A stretch of DNA of 64,000 nt from Solihabitans fulvus (GTDB taxonomy: Bacteria; Actinomycetota; Actinomycetes; Mycobacteriales; Pseudonocardiaceae), in the NCBI RefSeq assembly GCF_008386585.1, contig NZ_VUOB01000029.1, positions 64,713 through 128,712 on the forward strand. The letters are read 5' to 3'. Position numbers and translations under genes: made by a program. Shown here one piece after another: positions 9,228-15,874 of the stretch; position 1 is the stretch's first letter, and the number at the start of each line of letters is the position of its first letter. The notes under the pieces are model-generated. The model saw only the letters and a list, made by a program, of their open reading frames with translations, did not search any database and was not told the origin of the DNA.

Positions 9228-9268
9228 CCGCTGGCCGCGGCGCGGCCGTCGACCGTGTGGGGGAGCGG

Positions 9269-9748
9269 TCAGCACGCGCAGGAGATGCCGGAGGCGGGCG
9301 CGGTGAGGTCGTCGATCGGCCGGCTGGCGACGAGGCCGGCGCCCGTCTCGGTGGCGAACCCCTCGCGCACCCAGTACTCGTAGCCGCCGATCATCTCCTT
9401 GACCCGGTAGCCGAGCTTCGCGAACTCCAGCGCGGCCCTGGTGGCGCCGTTGCAGCCGGGGCCCCAGCAGTAGGTGACCACGACCGCGTCGCGCGAGATC
9501 TCGGCGCCGGCGCGCGCGGCGATCTCGCCGGTCGGCAGGTGCACGGCGCCGGGAATGTGGCCCTGCGCCCATGACTCGACGCTCCGCGAGTCGACCATTA
9601 CCACGCCGGGCGCGCCTGCGTCAAGGTCGGCGTGCACGTCGCTGACGTCGGCCTCGAAGGACAGCCGAGCGGCGAAGTGGGCGATGGCCTGCGGCTGGGC
9701 GGCCGGGGCGACGGACAGGACGGCGGAGGCGGGAAGCACTGTGGTCAT
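9269..9748 (-). CDS. Rhodanese-like sulfurtransferase domain protein
   Basis: A 159-residue single rhodanese domain: VVMVDSRSVESWAQGHIPGAVHLP at the start of the domain and an active-site loop CWGPGCNGA with the catalytic Cys, then LGYRVKEMIGGYEYWVREGF. Rhodaneses form a Cys persulfide and transfer sulfane sulfur. The protein ends in CAC, so two extra C-terminal cysteines may take part in sulfur relay or metal binding. It is divergent from a GlxA-type AraC regulator with 71 bases between the starts; this pairing recurs in actinobacteria and suggests the regulator controls the rhodanese gene. Confidence 0.9.
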   Translation of the reverse strand: MTTVLPASAVLSVAPAAQPQAIAHFAARLSFEADVSDVHADLDAGAPGVVMVDSRSVESWAQGHIPGAVHLPTGEIAARAGAEISRDAVVVTYCWGPGCNGATRAALEFAKLGYRVKEMIGGYEYWVREGFATETGAGLVASRPIDDLTAPASGISCAC

Positions 9749-9819
9749 GCCGGTAATCCTGCGGCGGTGACGACCATCGGACGAGTGGCGTGAACGACGA
9801 CTGTCGCTAAGATCCCGCC

Positions 9820-10809
9820 ATGACGTCGGTTCGGATCGAGAAGCCCGGCCCCAGCGTGGCGGTGCTGGCCTACGAGGGGATGTCGGCGTTCGAGACCGGC
9901 ATCGTCACCGAGGTGTTCGGCCTGCCCCGCCCCGAGTTCGACGTGCCCTGGTACCGGCTGACGATCTGCGCTCCCCGGCCGGGCGGGCTCAGGATGATCG
10001 GCGGGGCCACCCTGGACACCCCGCACGGCCTTGACGACTTCGCCTCGGCGGACACCGTGATCGTGGCGGGAGTGTCCAACGTGGCCGGCGAGGTCGACGC
10101 GGAGATCGTCGCCGCGCTGCGGCTGGCGCACCGGCGCGGGGCGCGGGTGGTGTCCATCTGCTCGGGGGCGTTCGCGCTGGCCGCCGCCGGCCTGCTGGAC
10201 GGCAGGCGCGCCACAACGCACTGGCGGTACGCGGACCTGTTGCGCCGCAGGCATCCCGAGGTGCTGGTCGACCCGGACGTGCTCTACATCGACGACCGCG
10301 ACGTGCTCACCAGCGCCGGCAGCGCGGCGGGCCTCGACCTGTGCGTGCACATCGTGCGAAGGGACTTCGGCTCGGCGATCGCCAACTCCGTGGCCCGCAG
10401 GCTGGTGATCCAGCCGCACCGCGACGGCGGGCAGGCCCAGTTCATCGAGGCGCCCGTGACCGCGTCGCCCGACGACGACCGGGTCACCGCGAGCATGGCG
10501 TGGGCGCTGCGCCACCTGACCGAGCCGATCTCCGTGGACACCTTGGCCGCCAACGCCCACATGTCCCCGCGCACCTACCTCCGGCACTTCAGCCGGGCCT
10601 GCGGCGTCAGCCCGATTCGCTGGCTGATCACCCAGCGCGTGCAGGCGAGCCTGCCCCTGCTCGAGGAGACCGACGCGCCCATCGAGGAGATTGCCACCCG
10701 GGTCGGCTTCGACACGGCCGTCACCTACCGACACCATTTCGGCCGAGCGATGCGGACGTCCCCGTCTGCCTACCGACGCGCGTTCCGGGCGAACGCGGCG
10801 AGCGGGTAG
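9820..10809 (+). CDS. GlxA-type AraC-family regulator (DJ-1/PfpI plus HTH)
   Basis: A 329-residue regulator with an N-terminal DJ-1/PfpI (glutamine amidotransferase-like) domain, including the nucleophile-elbow segment VVSICSGAFALAAAGLLDGR, and a C-terminal AraC double helix-turn-helix: ISVDTLAANAHMSPRTYLRHF, then APIEEIATRVGFDTAVTYRHHF. Family members act as transcription activators, the N-terminal domain sensing an unknown small molecule. It is divergent from the rhodanese gene, its likely target. Its last 89 bases are overlapped on the opposite strand by the end of the TIR gene. Confidence 0.92.
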   Translation: MTSVRIEKPGPSVAVLAYEGMSAFETGIVTEVFGLPRPEFDVPWYRLTICAPRPGGLRMIGGATLDTPHGLDDFASADTVIVAGVSNVAGEVDAEIVAALRLAHRRGARVVSICSGAFALAAAGLLDGRRATTHWRYADLLRRRHPEVLVDPDVLYIDDRDVLTSAGSAAGLDLCVHIVRRDFGSAIANSVARRLVIQPHRDGGQAQFIEAPVTASPDDDRVTASMAWALRHLTEPISVDTLAANAHMSPRTYLRHFSRACGVSPIRWLITQRVQASLPLLEETDAPIEEIATRVGFDTAVTYRHHFGRAMRTSPSAYRRAFRANAASG

Positions 10810-12235
10810 GAGCCCCAACTGCGTCACACTGGCCACCCGAGATCGGCACATCGGCCTCGGTCGTGAACACGAGGGGCTCCAGCACCGCCTGCCATTCGGC
10901 GATTTCCTGTGCCTGCCAACGGTAGCGGCTTCGGTGGAAGCTGAAGTCGAGGCAGAGTGCAAGCACCGTGAGCCCGATGGTGACCAGGACTACGCCCACG
11001 GTGATTAGGAACATCCTGGCGGAGGCGGCGTCGTGATCGAGTGCCACCATCAGGGCGGCCGACTGCAGGATCGTGATGCTCGCCGCCCAGCCGAGAAAAC
11101 ACGGTGGCCGACCGCTGTCGGGCTGGCTGTGAGCCAGCCATCCTCGGCGGGTGCGGTCGGCCTTCGTCAGCAGCGTGAGCCTGGCCGCGGTCAGGTCCCG
11201 GTAGATGGCGGCCGCCTGTTCCTGACTATCTCGCGGTCGTTGACGCCCCCACTGGGGCTCCGTGGTCAGCCGCGTGTGCAGCCGGACGGCCGCTCGGCGA
11301 AATCCCCGTGGTTCAAGTGTCACTCTCGGTGGCCATTCCCGGTCCAGCGTGTCCTGGCGGAGCAGGACACGCTGGAGCCAGGAGCCGAGAGCGATGAGCC
11401 CCGCCACCACCGCGTAGACGTGCCACCTACCGGGAATGGGCGCCACCAGGTCAAGCCATCCCATGACGATCATCAGCGTCGCGGGCACCATGACCACCCA
11501 TGACCTGCTCAGATAGCTCCGAAAGGACAGCACGGCCATGCGCCGTTCGAGCCGGTAGCACGCCCAGTTCACCGGCTGCAGCATCGCGATCAACAGGGTG
11601 ATCGCGGCCAGGACCAGGGCTGACACCACGGCGCTCACCGTCAGCCCGGCCCACAACGGCATTTTCATCGGCAAGCAGAAGGGAAGGGGCAGCAGAAGTG
11701 TCGCGGCGAACCACCCGATCACCGTGAGTGGGAAGCGGGCGCGAGAGGCCCTCTTGTCCTCCCTCGGAGTTGTCGGCCGCCACGTTCTGGGGACGTGGTT
11801 TTCCAGTTCTAGGACAAGGTCGCCGAGGTCATTGGTGAAATGGGTCGCTCGCAAGATCATGCGCTGGCGCATGACCAGTTCGGTGATGTCGTTCGGCAGC
11901 GCGTCCCGTGCCGGTAGGCCAGCGTCGTCGAGCAGTACGGGCAGCACGACCTTCTTTTCCTCCAGTGCGGTCTTGATCTCGTAGTGCACCCAGTCGACGT
12001 CATCGCGCTCGGCACGGGCGTGAAGGTCCTGCAACCACTCCGCGTGCAGTACGGCGATCAGCACATCGCACGTCCTGAGCTTCGCCCGCAACTGGTCGGG
12101 ATAGCGGCCACCGGGCGGCAGGTTGGTGTCGCAGAACACCAGTTCACTGCCGAAATGCCGGGCCAACAGGAGCGCGAGCGCAGACACCGCTGCCGAGTGC
12201 CGCCCCTGGCGGTAGTTGACGAAGACTCCGCTCAC
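10721..12235 (-). CDS. TIR-domain protein with multi-pass membrane C-terminus (1)
   Basis: A 504-residue protein. Start is GTG 12235 (MSGVFVNYRQ) with GGAGG 7 bases upstream. Residues 1-150 form a TIR domain: GVFVNYRQ (strand A), LVFCDTNLPPGGRYPDQL, CDVLIAVLHAEWL, and DWVHYEIKTALEEKKVVLP, with Glu86 at the position of the catalytic Glu of NAD-cleaving TIRs. About six hydrophobic segments follow, four between roughly residues 165 and 300 and two near residues 410-460, separated by an arginine-rich cytosolic stretch. It is paralogous to the TIR protein at 12986-14428. The last about 30 residues are antisense to the GlxA-type gene. Role inferred: membrane-tethered TIR signalling or NADase effector. 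Confidence 0.85.
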   Translation of the reverse strand: MSGVFVNYRQGRHSAAVSALALLLARHFGSELVFCDTNLPPGGRYPDQLRAKLRTCDVLIAVLHAEWLQDLHARAERDDVDWVHYEIKTALEEKKVVLPVLLDDAGLPARDALPNDITELVMRQRMILRATHFTNDLGDLVLELENHVPRTWRPTTPREDKRASRARFPLTVIGWFAATLLLPLPFCLPMKMPLWAGLTVSAVVSALVLAAITLLIAMLQPVNWACYRLERRMAVLSFRSYLSRSWVVMVPATLMIVMGWLDLVAPIPGRWHVYAVVAGLIALGSWLQRVLLRQDTLDREWPPRVTLEPRGFRRAAVRLHTRLTTEPQWGRQRPRDSQEQAAAIYRDLTAARLTLLTKADRTRRGWLAHSQPDSGRPPCFLGWAASITILQSAALMVALDHDAASARMFLITVGVVLVTIGLTVLALCLDFSFHRSRYRWQAQEIAEWQAVLEPLVFTTEADVPISGGQCDAVGAPTRSPRSPGTRVGRQTGTSASLGRNGVGR

Positions 12236-12375
12236 TGTCGAGCCTCCAGTTCGTTGTCTCCTGTTTCCAGGCTTGCTGGGTGTGGGAAACCGCTGTTCTG
12301 TCAGGCGTGCGTGGAACACCATCGTGATAGCGAAGATCGCTCTCACCCGATGAGCGAGTGGATTGGAGAGCTGAC

Positions 12376-12549
12376 ATGAGGTTAACCCTGCGGTTCTCGG
12401 CAGCAGTGCGGATCGGACTCTGGTTGGTCGCCGCGGCGTTTGTCGGCGGCGTCGTGGTCGGTTGCCAGTTGACACCCGGCGCGGCGGACAGGTCCGCGCT
12501 CGTCGGAGTCTCGCTCTGCACCAGCCAGTCATCCCCCTTGGGGAGCTAA
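12376..12549 (+). CDS. Small hypothetical membrane/secreted peptide (57 aa)
   Basis: ATG 12376 has GGAGAG 5 bases upstream and opens a 57-codon frame. The N-terminus is basic and followed by a hydrophobic stretch WLVAAAFVGGVVVGCQL, reading like a signal sequence or a single membrane helix, possibly with a weak lipobox ending at GC. It contains a TTA codon, rare in this GC-rich genome. It is divergent from the first TIR gene (140 bases apart) and ends 4 bases into the 3' end of the convergent PASTA-like lipoprotein gene. No family is recognised. The ribosome site and packing favour a real gene; chance is not excluded. Confidence 0.4.
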   Translation: MRLTLRFSAAVRIGLWLVAAAFVGGVVVGCQLTPGAADRSALVGVSLCTSQSSPLGS

Positions 12550-12989
12550 CTCCGGCATCCGGAGTCGCCCGTCGGCTCGCCGAACTTGACGGTGCCCAAC
12601 ACGACGACGGTCGCTTGGCTGATGGAGCTTCCAGCGGTGGGGGACTGGCGCACGACGATCCAGTTGCTGTCGATGATCTGTCGCCGGCCCCGACCAGAGG
12701 CATCGTCGGAACGCACGGTTCGGATGCCCGCCGCACGGAGGACTTCCTCGGCGTTCTTGAGGTCCTGGCACACGACGTTGAGCACCGTGTCTGGAGTGGA
12801 CGGTGGTGATGTCGCGGCCGCACTGACCGGACTCGGCTGCGCCGACTTCTCGGATGGCCAGACAGCTGCGGTCTTCGTGGTCATCGGCGTGCTCGCTCGC
12901 ACAGGTGCCGTTGGCACGCCGTTTCCGGCGCAGCCGGTAAGAAGCAGTCCGACGGCGATGGCGAGGAGACAGGACGACCTGACGATCAT
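12546..12989 (-). CDS. PASTA-like lipoprotein
   Basis: A 147-residue lipoprotein. ATG 12989 overlaps the stop of the second TIR gene (ATGA), so it is translationally coupled. The signal peptide ends in a lipobox LLLTGC at about residues 15-20. A Ser/Thr/Pro-rich linker follows, then a C-terminal domain (about residues 72-140) resembling one PASTA repeat: VCQDLKNAEEVLRAAGI, then IVVRQSPTAGSSISQATVVVLG. PASTA repeats in actinobacteria bind cell-wall muropeptides or act as spacers. With two membrane TIR proteins in the same operon, an outside-the-membrane sensor or anchor is plausible but unproven. Confidence 0.8.
   Translation of the reverse strand: MIVRSSCLLAIAVGLLLTGCAGNGVPTAPVRASTPMTTKTAAVWPSEKSAQPSPVSAAATSPPSTPDTVLNVVCQDLKNAEEVLRAAGIRTVRSDDASGRGRRQIIDSNWIVVRQSPTAGSSISQATVVVLGTVKFGEPTGDSGCRS
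12549..12565. terminator. Hairpin at convergent gene ends
   Basis: A perfect 7-base stem ACTCCGG/CCGGAGT with a CAT loop sits where the 57-codon plus-strand ORF and the PASTA-like lipoprotein gene converge. It lacks a U-run and lies partly within the minus-strand coding end, so it is only a possible terminator. Confidence 0.25.
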
Positions 12990-14428
12990 TGCGGTTGGCC
13001 TTCCAGCGTGGAGGGAGGAATGCTCATCGCCCGCAGGCGCGTGCCGAGCAGACCCAACTGCGCCGGCACGGCGTCGAGGACTACCTGCTTGCGCCAGCGT
13101 TGCAGCCGGAAGCACAACTCGACCGCGCCGAAGTGGGTCGCGCACGCGGCGACGCCGCATCCGGCCAGCAACGCGACCGAGGGCCACAGGCCGCCGCCCG
13201 CCAGTAGCCACAGTGTCAGGCCGTTGGATGCCATGCCGATGGTGGCAGTGAGCAGCGCGGCATGAGGGAAGGTCAGCCACCGGGACGCCCGGCACAACCA
13301 GGTCCGGCGATCCAGGTCTTCGTCGCGAAGTGCCGTGGTGGCCGTCAGGAGCTGGTCGAGTGCGAATCTCGCCTGGTCGTGCTGGAGCCGTGACAGCGGT
13401 GCCCGCCACTCGTCCAGCCTGGTCCGCAGCCGCGTGACCGCATACCTGATCTCCGAAGGGTCGCTGCTCAGCGCGGGCTGCGGCCATCGAGCGGCGAGCT
13501 CCCTGAGATGCATCCAGCTGTTGCCCTTGAAAGCAAACATAAGGACGATGCCGAACAGCAGCAGCACGCGTTGGATCCTGTCGAGCATGTCGCCGGTGAT
13601 CATCATGATCGCGGCGAGCCCTGCGATGGTCAGCCCGATGATCATGTTGGTCCGTTGACTTGAGGGTATCTCGGCCGCCGTGCGGTCGGTCGAGTCAATC
13701 GGCTTGCGAAACAGGTAAAACGTAGCGACCAGGCCGAGCGGAACCACCAGGATGATCAGCATGACGGCGGACAGAGCGACCATCCAGATCAGGCGGTCTC
13801 TCGGCGGACTCGGTGGCACCCACATCAGAGCCGGCGCGAGGAAGCCGGCGAGTCCGACGCAGAGTAGGCCGCGCCAGTGCCGGTCGCGCGGTTTCGGCGC
13901 GGGCTTGGCGGGCACCTGCGGCACGACCTGGGTCGGTGAGATGAACAGTTCGATCGCGCGAATCAACTTGTTGATGTCCTCGGGCATTCTGCCGAACTGG
14001 AGCGTGTGCGCCTGGGCCTTGGACAACTCGGCGATGTCGGTGGTTAGCTGGTGCTCGGTCGGCAGTCCCGCGTTGTGCAGCAGCAATGGGACCACCGGCT
14101 TGCCCTCGGCCAACGCCGTCTCGATCTCGAAGTGCACCCAGTCTTTGACGCCGTTGACCGCGCGCTTCCTGCGTTCGCTCAGGTCGTCGAGCCACTCGCG
14201 ATGGATCACCACGAGGACGACGTCGCTGTCGTTCAACCGTTTCCGCAGCTCGTCAGGGTAGCGCGAGGCGATGCGGAGCGTGGTGTCGAGGAACACCAGA
14301 TCCTCGCCGAAATGGTGCGACAGCCGCTCGGCGATCGCCTCGACCAGCTGGGCGTGGCCACGCAGCACCGACGGGCCCTTCGGATCCGGAAGATGGTTCT
14401 GGCGGTAGTTGATGAAGACCCCTGGCAT
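12986..14428 (-). CDS. TIR-domain protein with multi-pass membrane C-terminus (2)
   Basis: A 480-residue paralogue of the first TIR protein. Residues 1-165 are the TIR domain: MPGVFINYRQN, DLVFLDTTLRIASRYPDEL, SDVVLVVIHREWLDDL, and DWVHFEIETALAEGKPVVPLLL, with Glu101 at the position of the NADase catalytic Glu. About six hydrophobic segments follow (roughly 183-245, 260-310 and 390-445), with an RLRTRLDEWRAPLSRLQHDQ helical stretch between them. It starts 3 bases downstream of the DUF4230 gene and overlaps the lipoprotein gene by ATGA, so DUF4230, TIR and lipoprotein form an operon that probably reads on into the first TIR gene. Expected to be a membrane-bound signalling or effector protein. 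Confidence 0.87.
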   Translation of the reverse strand: MPGVFINYRQNHLPDPKGPSVLRGHAQLVEAIAERLSHHFGEDLVFLDTTLRIASRYPDELRKRLNDSDVVLVVIHREWLDDLSERRKRAVNGVKDWVHFEIETALAEGKPVVPLLLHNAGLPTEHQLTTDIAELSKAQAHTLQFGRMPEDINKLIRAIELFISPTQVVPQVPAKPAPKPRDRHWRGLLCVGLAGFLAPALMWVPPSPPRDRLIWMVALSAVMLIILVVPLGLVATFYLFRKPIDSTDRTAAEIPSSQRTNMIIGLTIAGLAAIMMITGDMLDRIQRVLLLFGIVLMFAFKGNSWMHLRELAARWPQPALSSDPSEIRYAVTRLRTRLDEWRAPLSRLQHDQARFALDQLLTATTALRDEDLDRRTWLCRASRWLTFPHAALLTATIGMASNGLTLWLLAGGGLWPSVALLAGCGVAACATHFGAVELCFRLQRWRKQVVLDAVPAQLGLLGTRLRAMSIPPSTLEGQPQ

Positions 14429-14431
14429 TCC

Positions 14432-15109
14432 TCAGCCACCGTCCACGAACGTGACTCGGAAGCCAAGAACTCCGAACAGGCCGGACAACATCGCCTTCGT
14501 GTTCTCGCGCGCGCGATCGACGAGTCCGGACTCCGCGGCCGCGCTCGAGATCCGCTTCTCGGCGGCCAGATAGTACGGCTGTTGGTTCGGTGTGCTGACC
14601 ATGGATCCGAGCCGGTCGAGCAGACCGCGGCGCTGGCTGAACACGTAGCTGTGCTCCTGGTCGAGATTAGGCTTGTCCAGCAGCGGAGCCGGCAATCGCA
14701 CCTCGACGCCACGCCGGTCGGTGGACACGGTCAGGCCGTCGTCAGCGAGCCCGCCGAGATCGATGTAGGCGTCCACGGAGCCGGCCGCGACGAACAGGGT
14801 CCGTTCTCCCGCAAGGACTGCCGGGACGTTCTTGATGTCCTGTTCGATGTCGATGACGACCTGGTAGTTGCCGGCCGCCGGGTGGTACTGGCTCAGATCC
14901 CTGACCGACTGCAGCAGGGCGGGCTGGCTGCGGTCGATCGTCTCCGCGCCGAAGGGACTCGGCAGCGCTCCGATGAACTGCATGACCGCCAGTCCAGTGA
15001 CGAGTACACAGATGACGACGAGTCCGTACGGTGCCAGTCGCCATGGACGGTTACGCCGAAGAGCCGATCGGGCCACGTTCAGATTCTGACCGAGCCGGGA
15101 TCGGCACAC
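14432..15109 (-). CDS. DUF4230-family membrane protein
   Basis: A 225-residue protein with a basic N-terminus, one transmembrane helix at about residues 28-48 (YGLVVICVLVTGLAVMQFIG), and an external domain typical of DUF4230: GNYQVVIDIEQDIKNVPAVL, AGERTLFVAAGSVDAYIDLG, VEVRLPAPLLDKPNLD, and the closing GFRVTFVDG. The biochemical role of DUF4230 is unknown. It is first in the operon with the TIR gene 3 bases downstream, and follows a strong hairpin that separates it from the Nudix gene. Confidence 0.85.
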   Translation of the reverse strand: MCRSRLGQNLNVARSALRRNRPWRLAPYGLVVICVLVTGLAVMQFIGALPSPFGAETIDRSQPALLQSVRDLSQYHPAAGNYQVVIDIEQDIKNVPAVLAGERTLFVAAGSVDAYIDLGGLADDGLTVSTDRRGVEVRLPAPLLDKPNLDQEHSYVFSQRRGLLDRLGSMVSTPNQQPYYLAAEKRISSAAAESGLVDRARENTKAMLSGLFGVLGFRVTFVDGG

Positions 15110-15122
15110 CAGGGCAGAAATA

Positions 15123-15160
15123 TCCCGTTGTTCTGACAGAATCCTGTCAGAACAACGGGA
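15123..15160 (-). terminator. 17-bp perfect hairpin after the Nudix gene
   Basis: The arms TCCCGTTGTTCTGACAG (15123-15139) and CTGTCAGAACAACGGGA (15144-15160) are perfect inverted repeats around a 4-base loop. Read on the minus strand the stem is followed by TATTTC, so it can terminate the Nudix transcript, which ends at 15167. It sits 14 bases upstream of the DUF4230 start, so it could also be an operator or attenuator for the TIR operon. Confidence 0.65.
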
Positions 15161-15166
15161 AATTTG

Positions 15167-15757
15167 TCATGAAGGACTGCATGCGCCGTCTGTGCTGTTG
15201 GTGTGTTGGCGCCGTGTGACGCCCACCGAGAGCAGGCCGTAGGCGCTGCCCGCGTGCCGTATCTTGCGGGTCGTCACCAGCGCGAGCGCTTCCTGGAAGG
15301 GCAGCCAGTGCAGATCGAGGTCGCTCTCGCCGACTCCCGGTCGAGGCGTGCCCATGGTCAGCTCGGTGGCCAGGAAGATGTGGTCGACATGGTTGGTCAG
15401 GCTGTCGGCCTCATGCACGACGCCGATTTCCTCCCAGCGAGCCGCGTGCAGTCCTGTCTCCTCGGCGAGTTCGCGGATCGCGGCGGCACGCGGGTCCGCG
15501 TCGCCTTGGTCCACCCCACCCGAAGGAAGCCGCCACTGCGCGCCGTTGTGCGTGTAGATCCACTGTCTGGTCACCATCACCCGTTCGTCGGCGTCCAACG
15601 CCACGACCGTCACCGACCCTGGGGTGACGACGTGGTGATAGACGTCCTCGACTCCGTCCGGCCGGATCACTGTGTCCTCGCTGACGTCGAACCATGGGGT
15701 GACATGCACTTTCCTGCTGTCCAGCAGGCGCCATGAGCTGAGGCAGTCGGCTTCCAT
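15167..15757 (-). CDS. Nudix-family hydrolase with altered Nudix box
   Basis: About 196 residues of Nudix fold: VTVVALDADERVMVTRQWIY, then LPSGGVDQGDADPRAAAIRE and LAEETGL. The consensus GX5EX7REUXEEXGU is matched by REL-AEE-TGL, but the first glutamate is Ala (GVDQGDA), which may change metal use or specificity. The overall form, including HVVTPGSVTVVALD and RQWIYTHNGAQWRLPSGG, resembles ADP-sugar/nucleotide pyrophosphatases. The start at ATG 15757 has GGATGG just upstream; TTG 15769 is an alternative. It sits alone between the FHA-ABC operon and the DUF4230/TIR operon. A link to NAD or ADP-ribose turnover next to TIR proteins is tempting but inferred. Confidence 0.85.
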   Translation of the reverse strand: MEADCLSSWRLLDSRKVHVTPWFDVSEDTVIRPDGVEDVYHHVVTPGSVTVVALDADERVMVTRQWIYTHNGAQWRLPSGGVDQGDADPRAAAIRELAEETGLHAARWEEIGVVHEADSLTNHVDHIFLATELTMGTPRPGVGESDLDLHWLPFQEALALVTTRKIRHAGSAYGLLSVGVTRRQHTNSTDGACSPS

Positions 15758-15874
15758 CCATCCATACAAACACGCGTCAGGGGCGATATGGGCGGGATAT
15801 TCTCAACTGTCGGCGCGGCAGGCGCCTCGACCTCGTGCGTCGACTGTGGAAGTGCCTCATCGGGCACTGAGGTC

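Noticed and set aside
10721..15109. Thoeris or CBASS defence system
   Set aside because: No ThsA-like, cyclase or CD-NTase gene is next to the TIR genes, and these TIRs have membrane parts unlike Thoeris.
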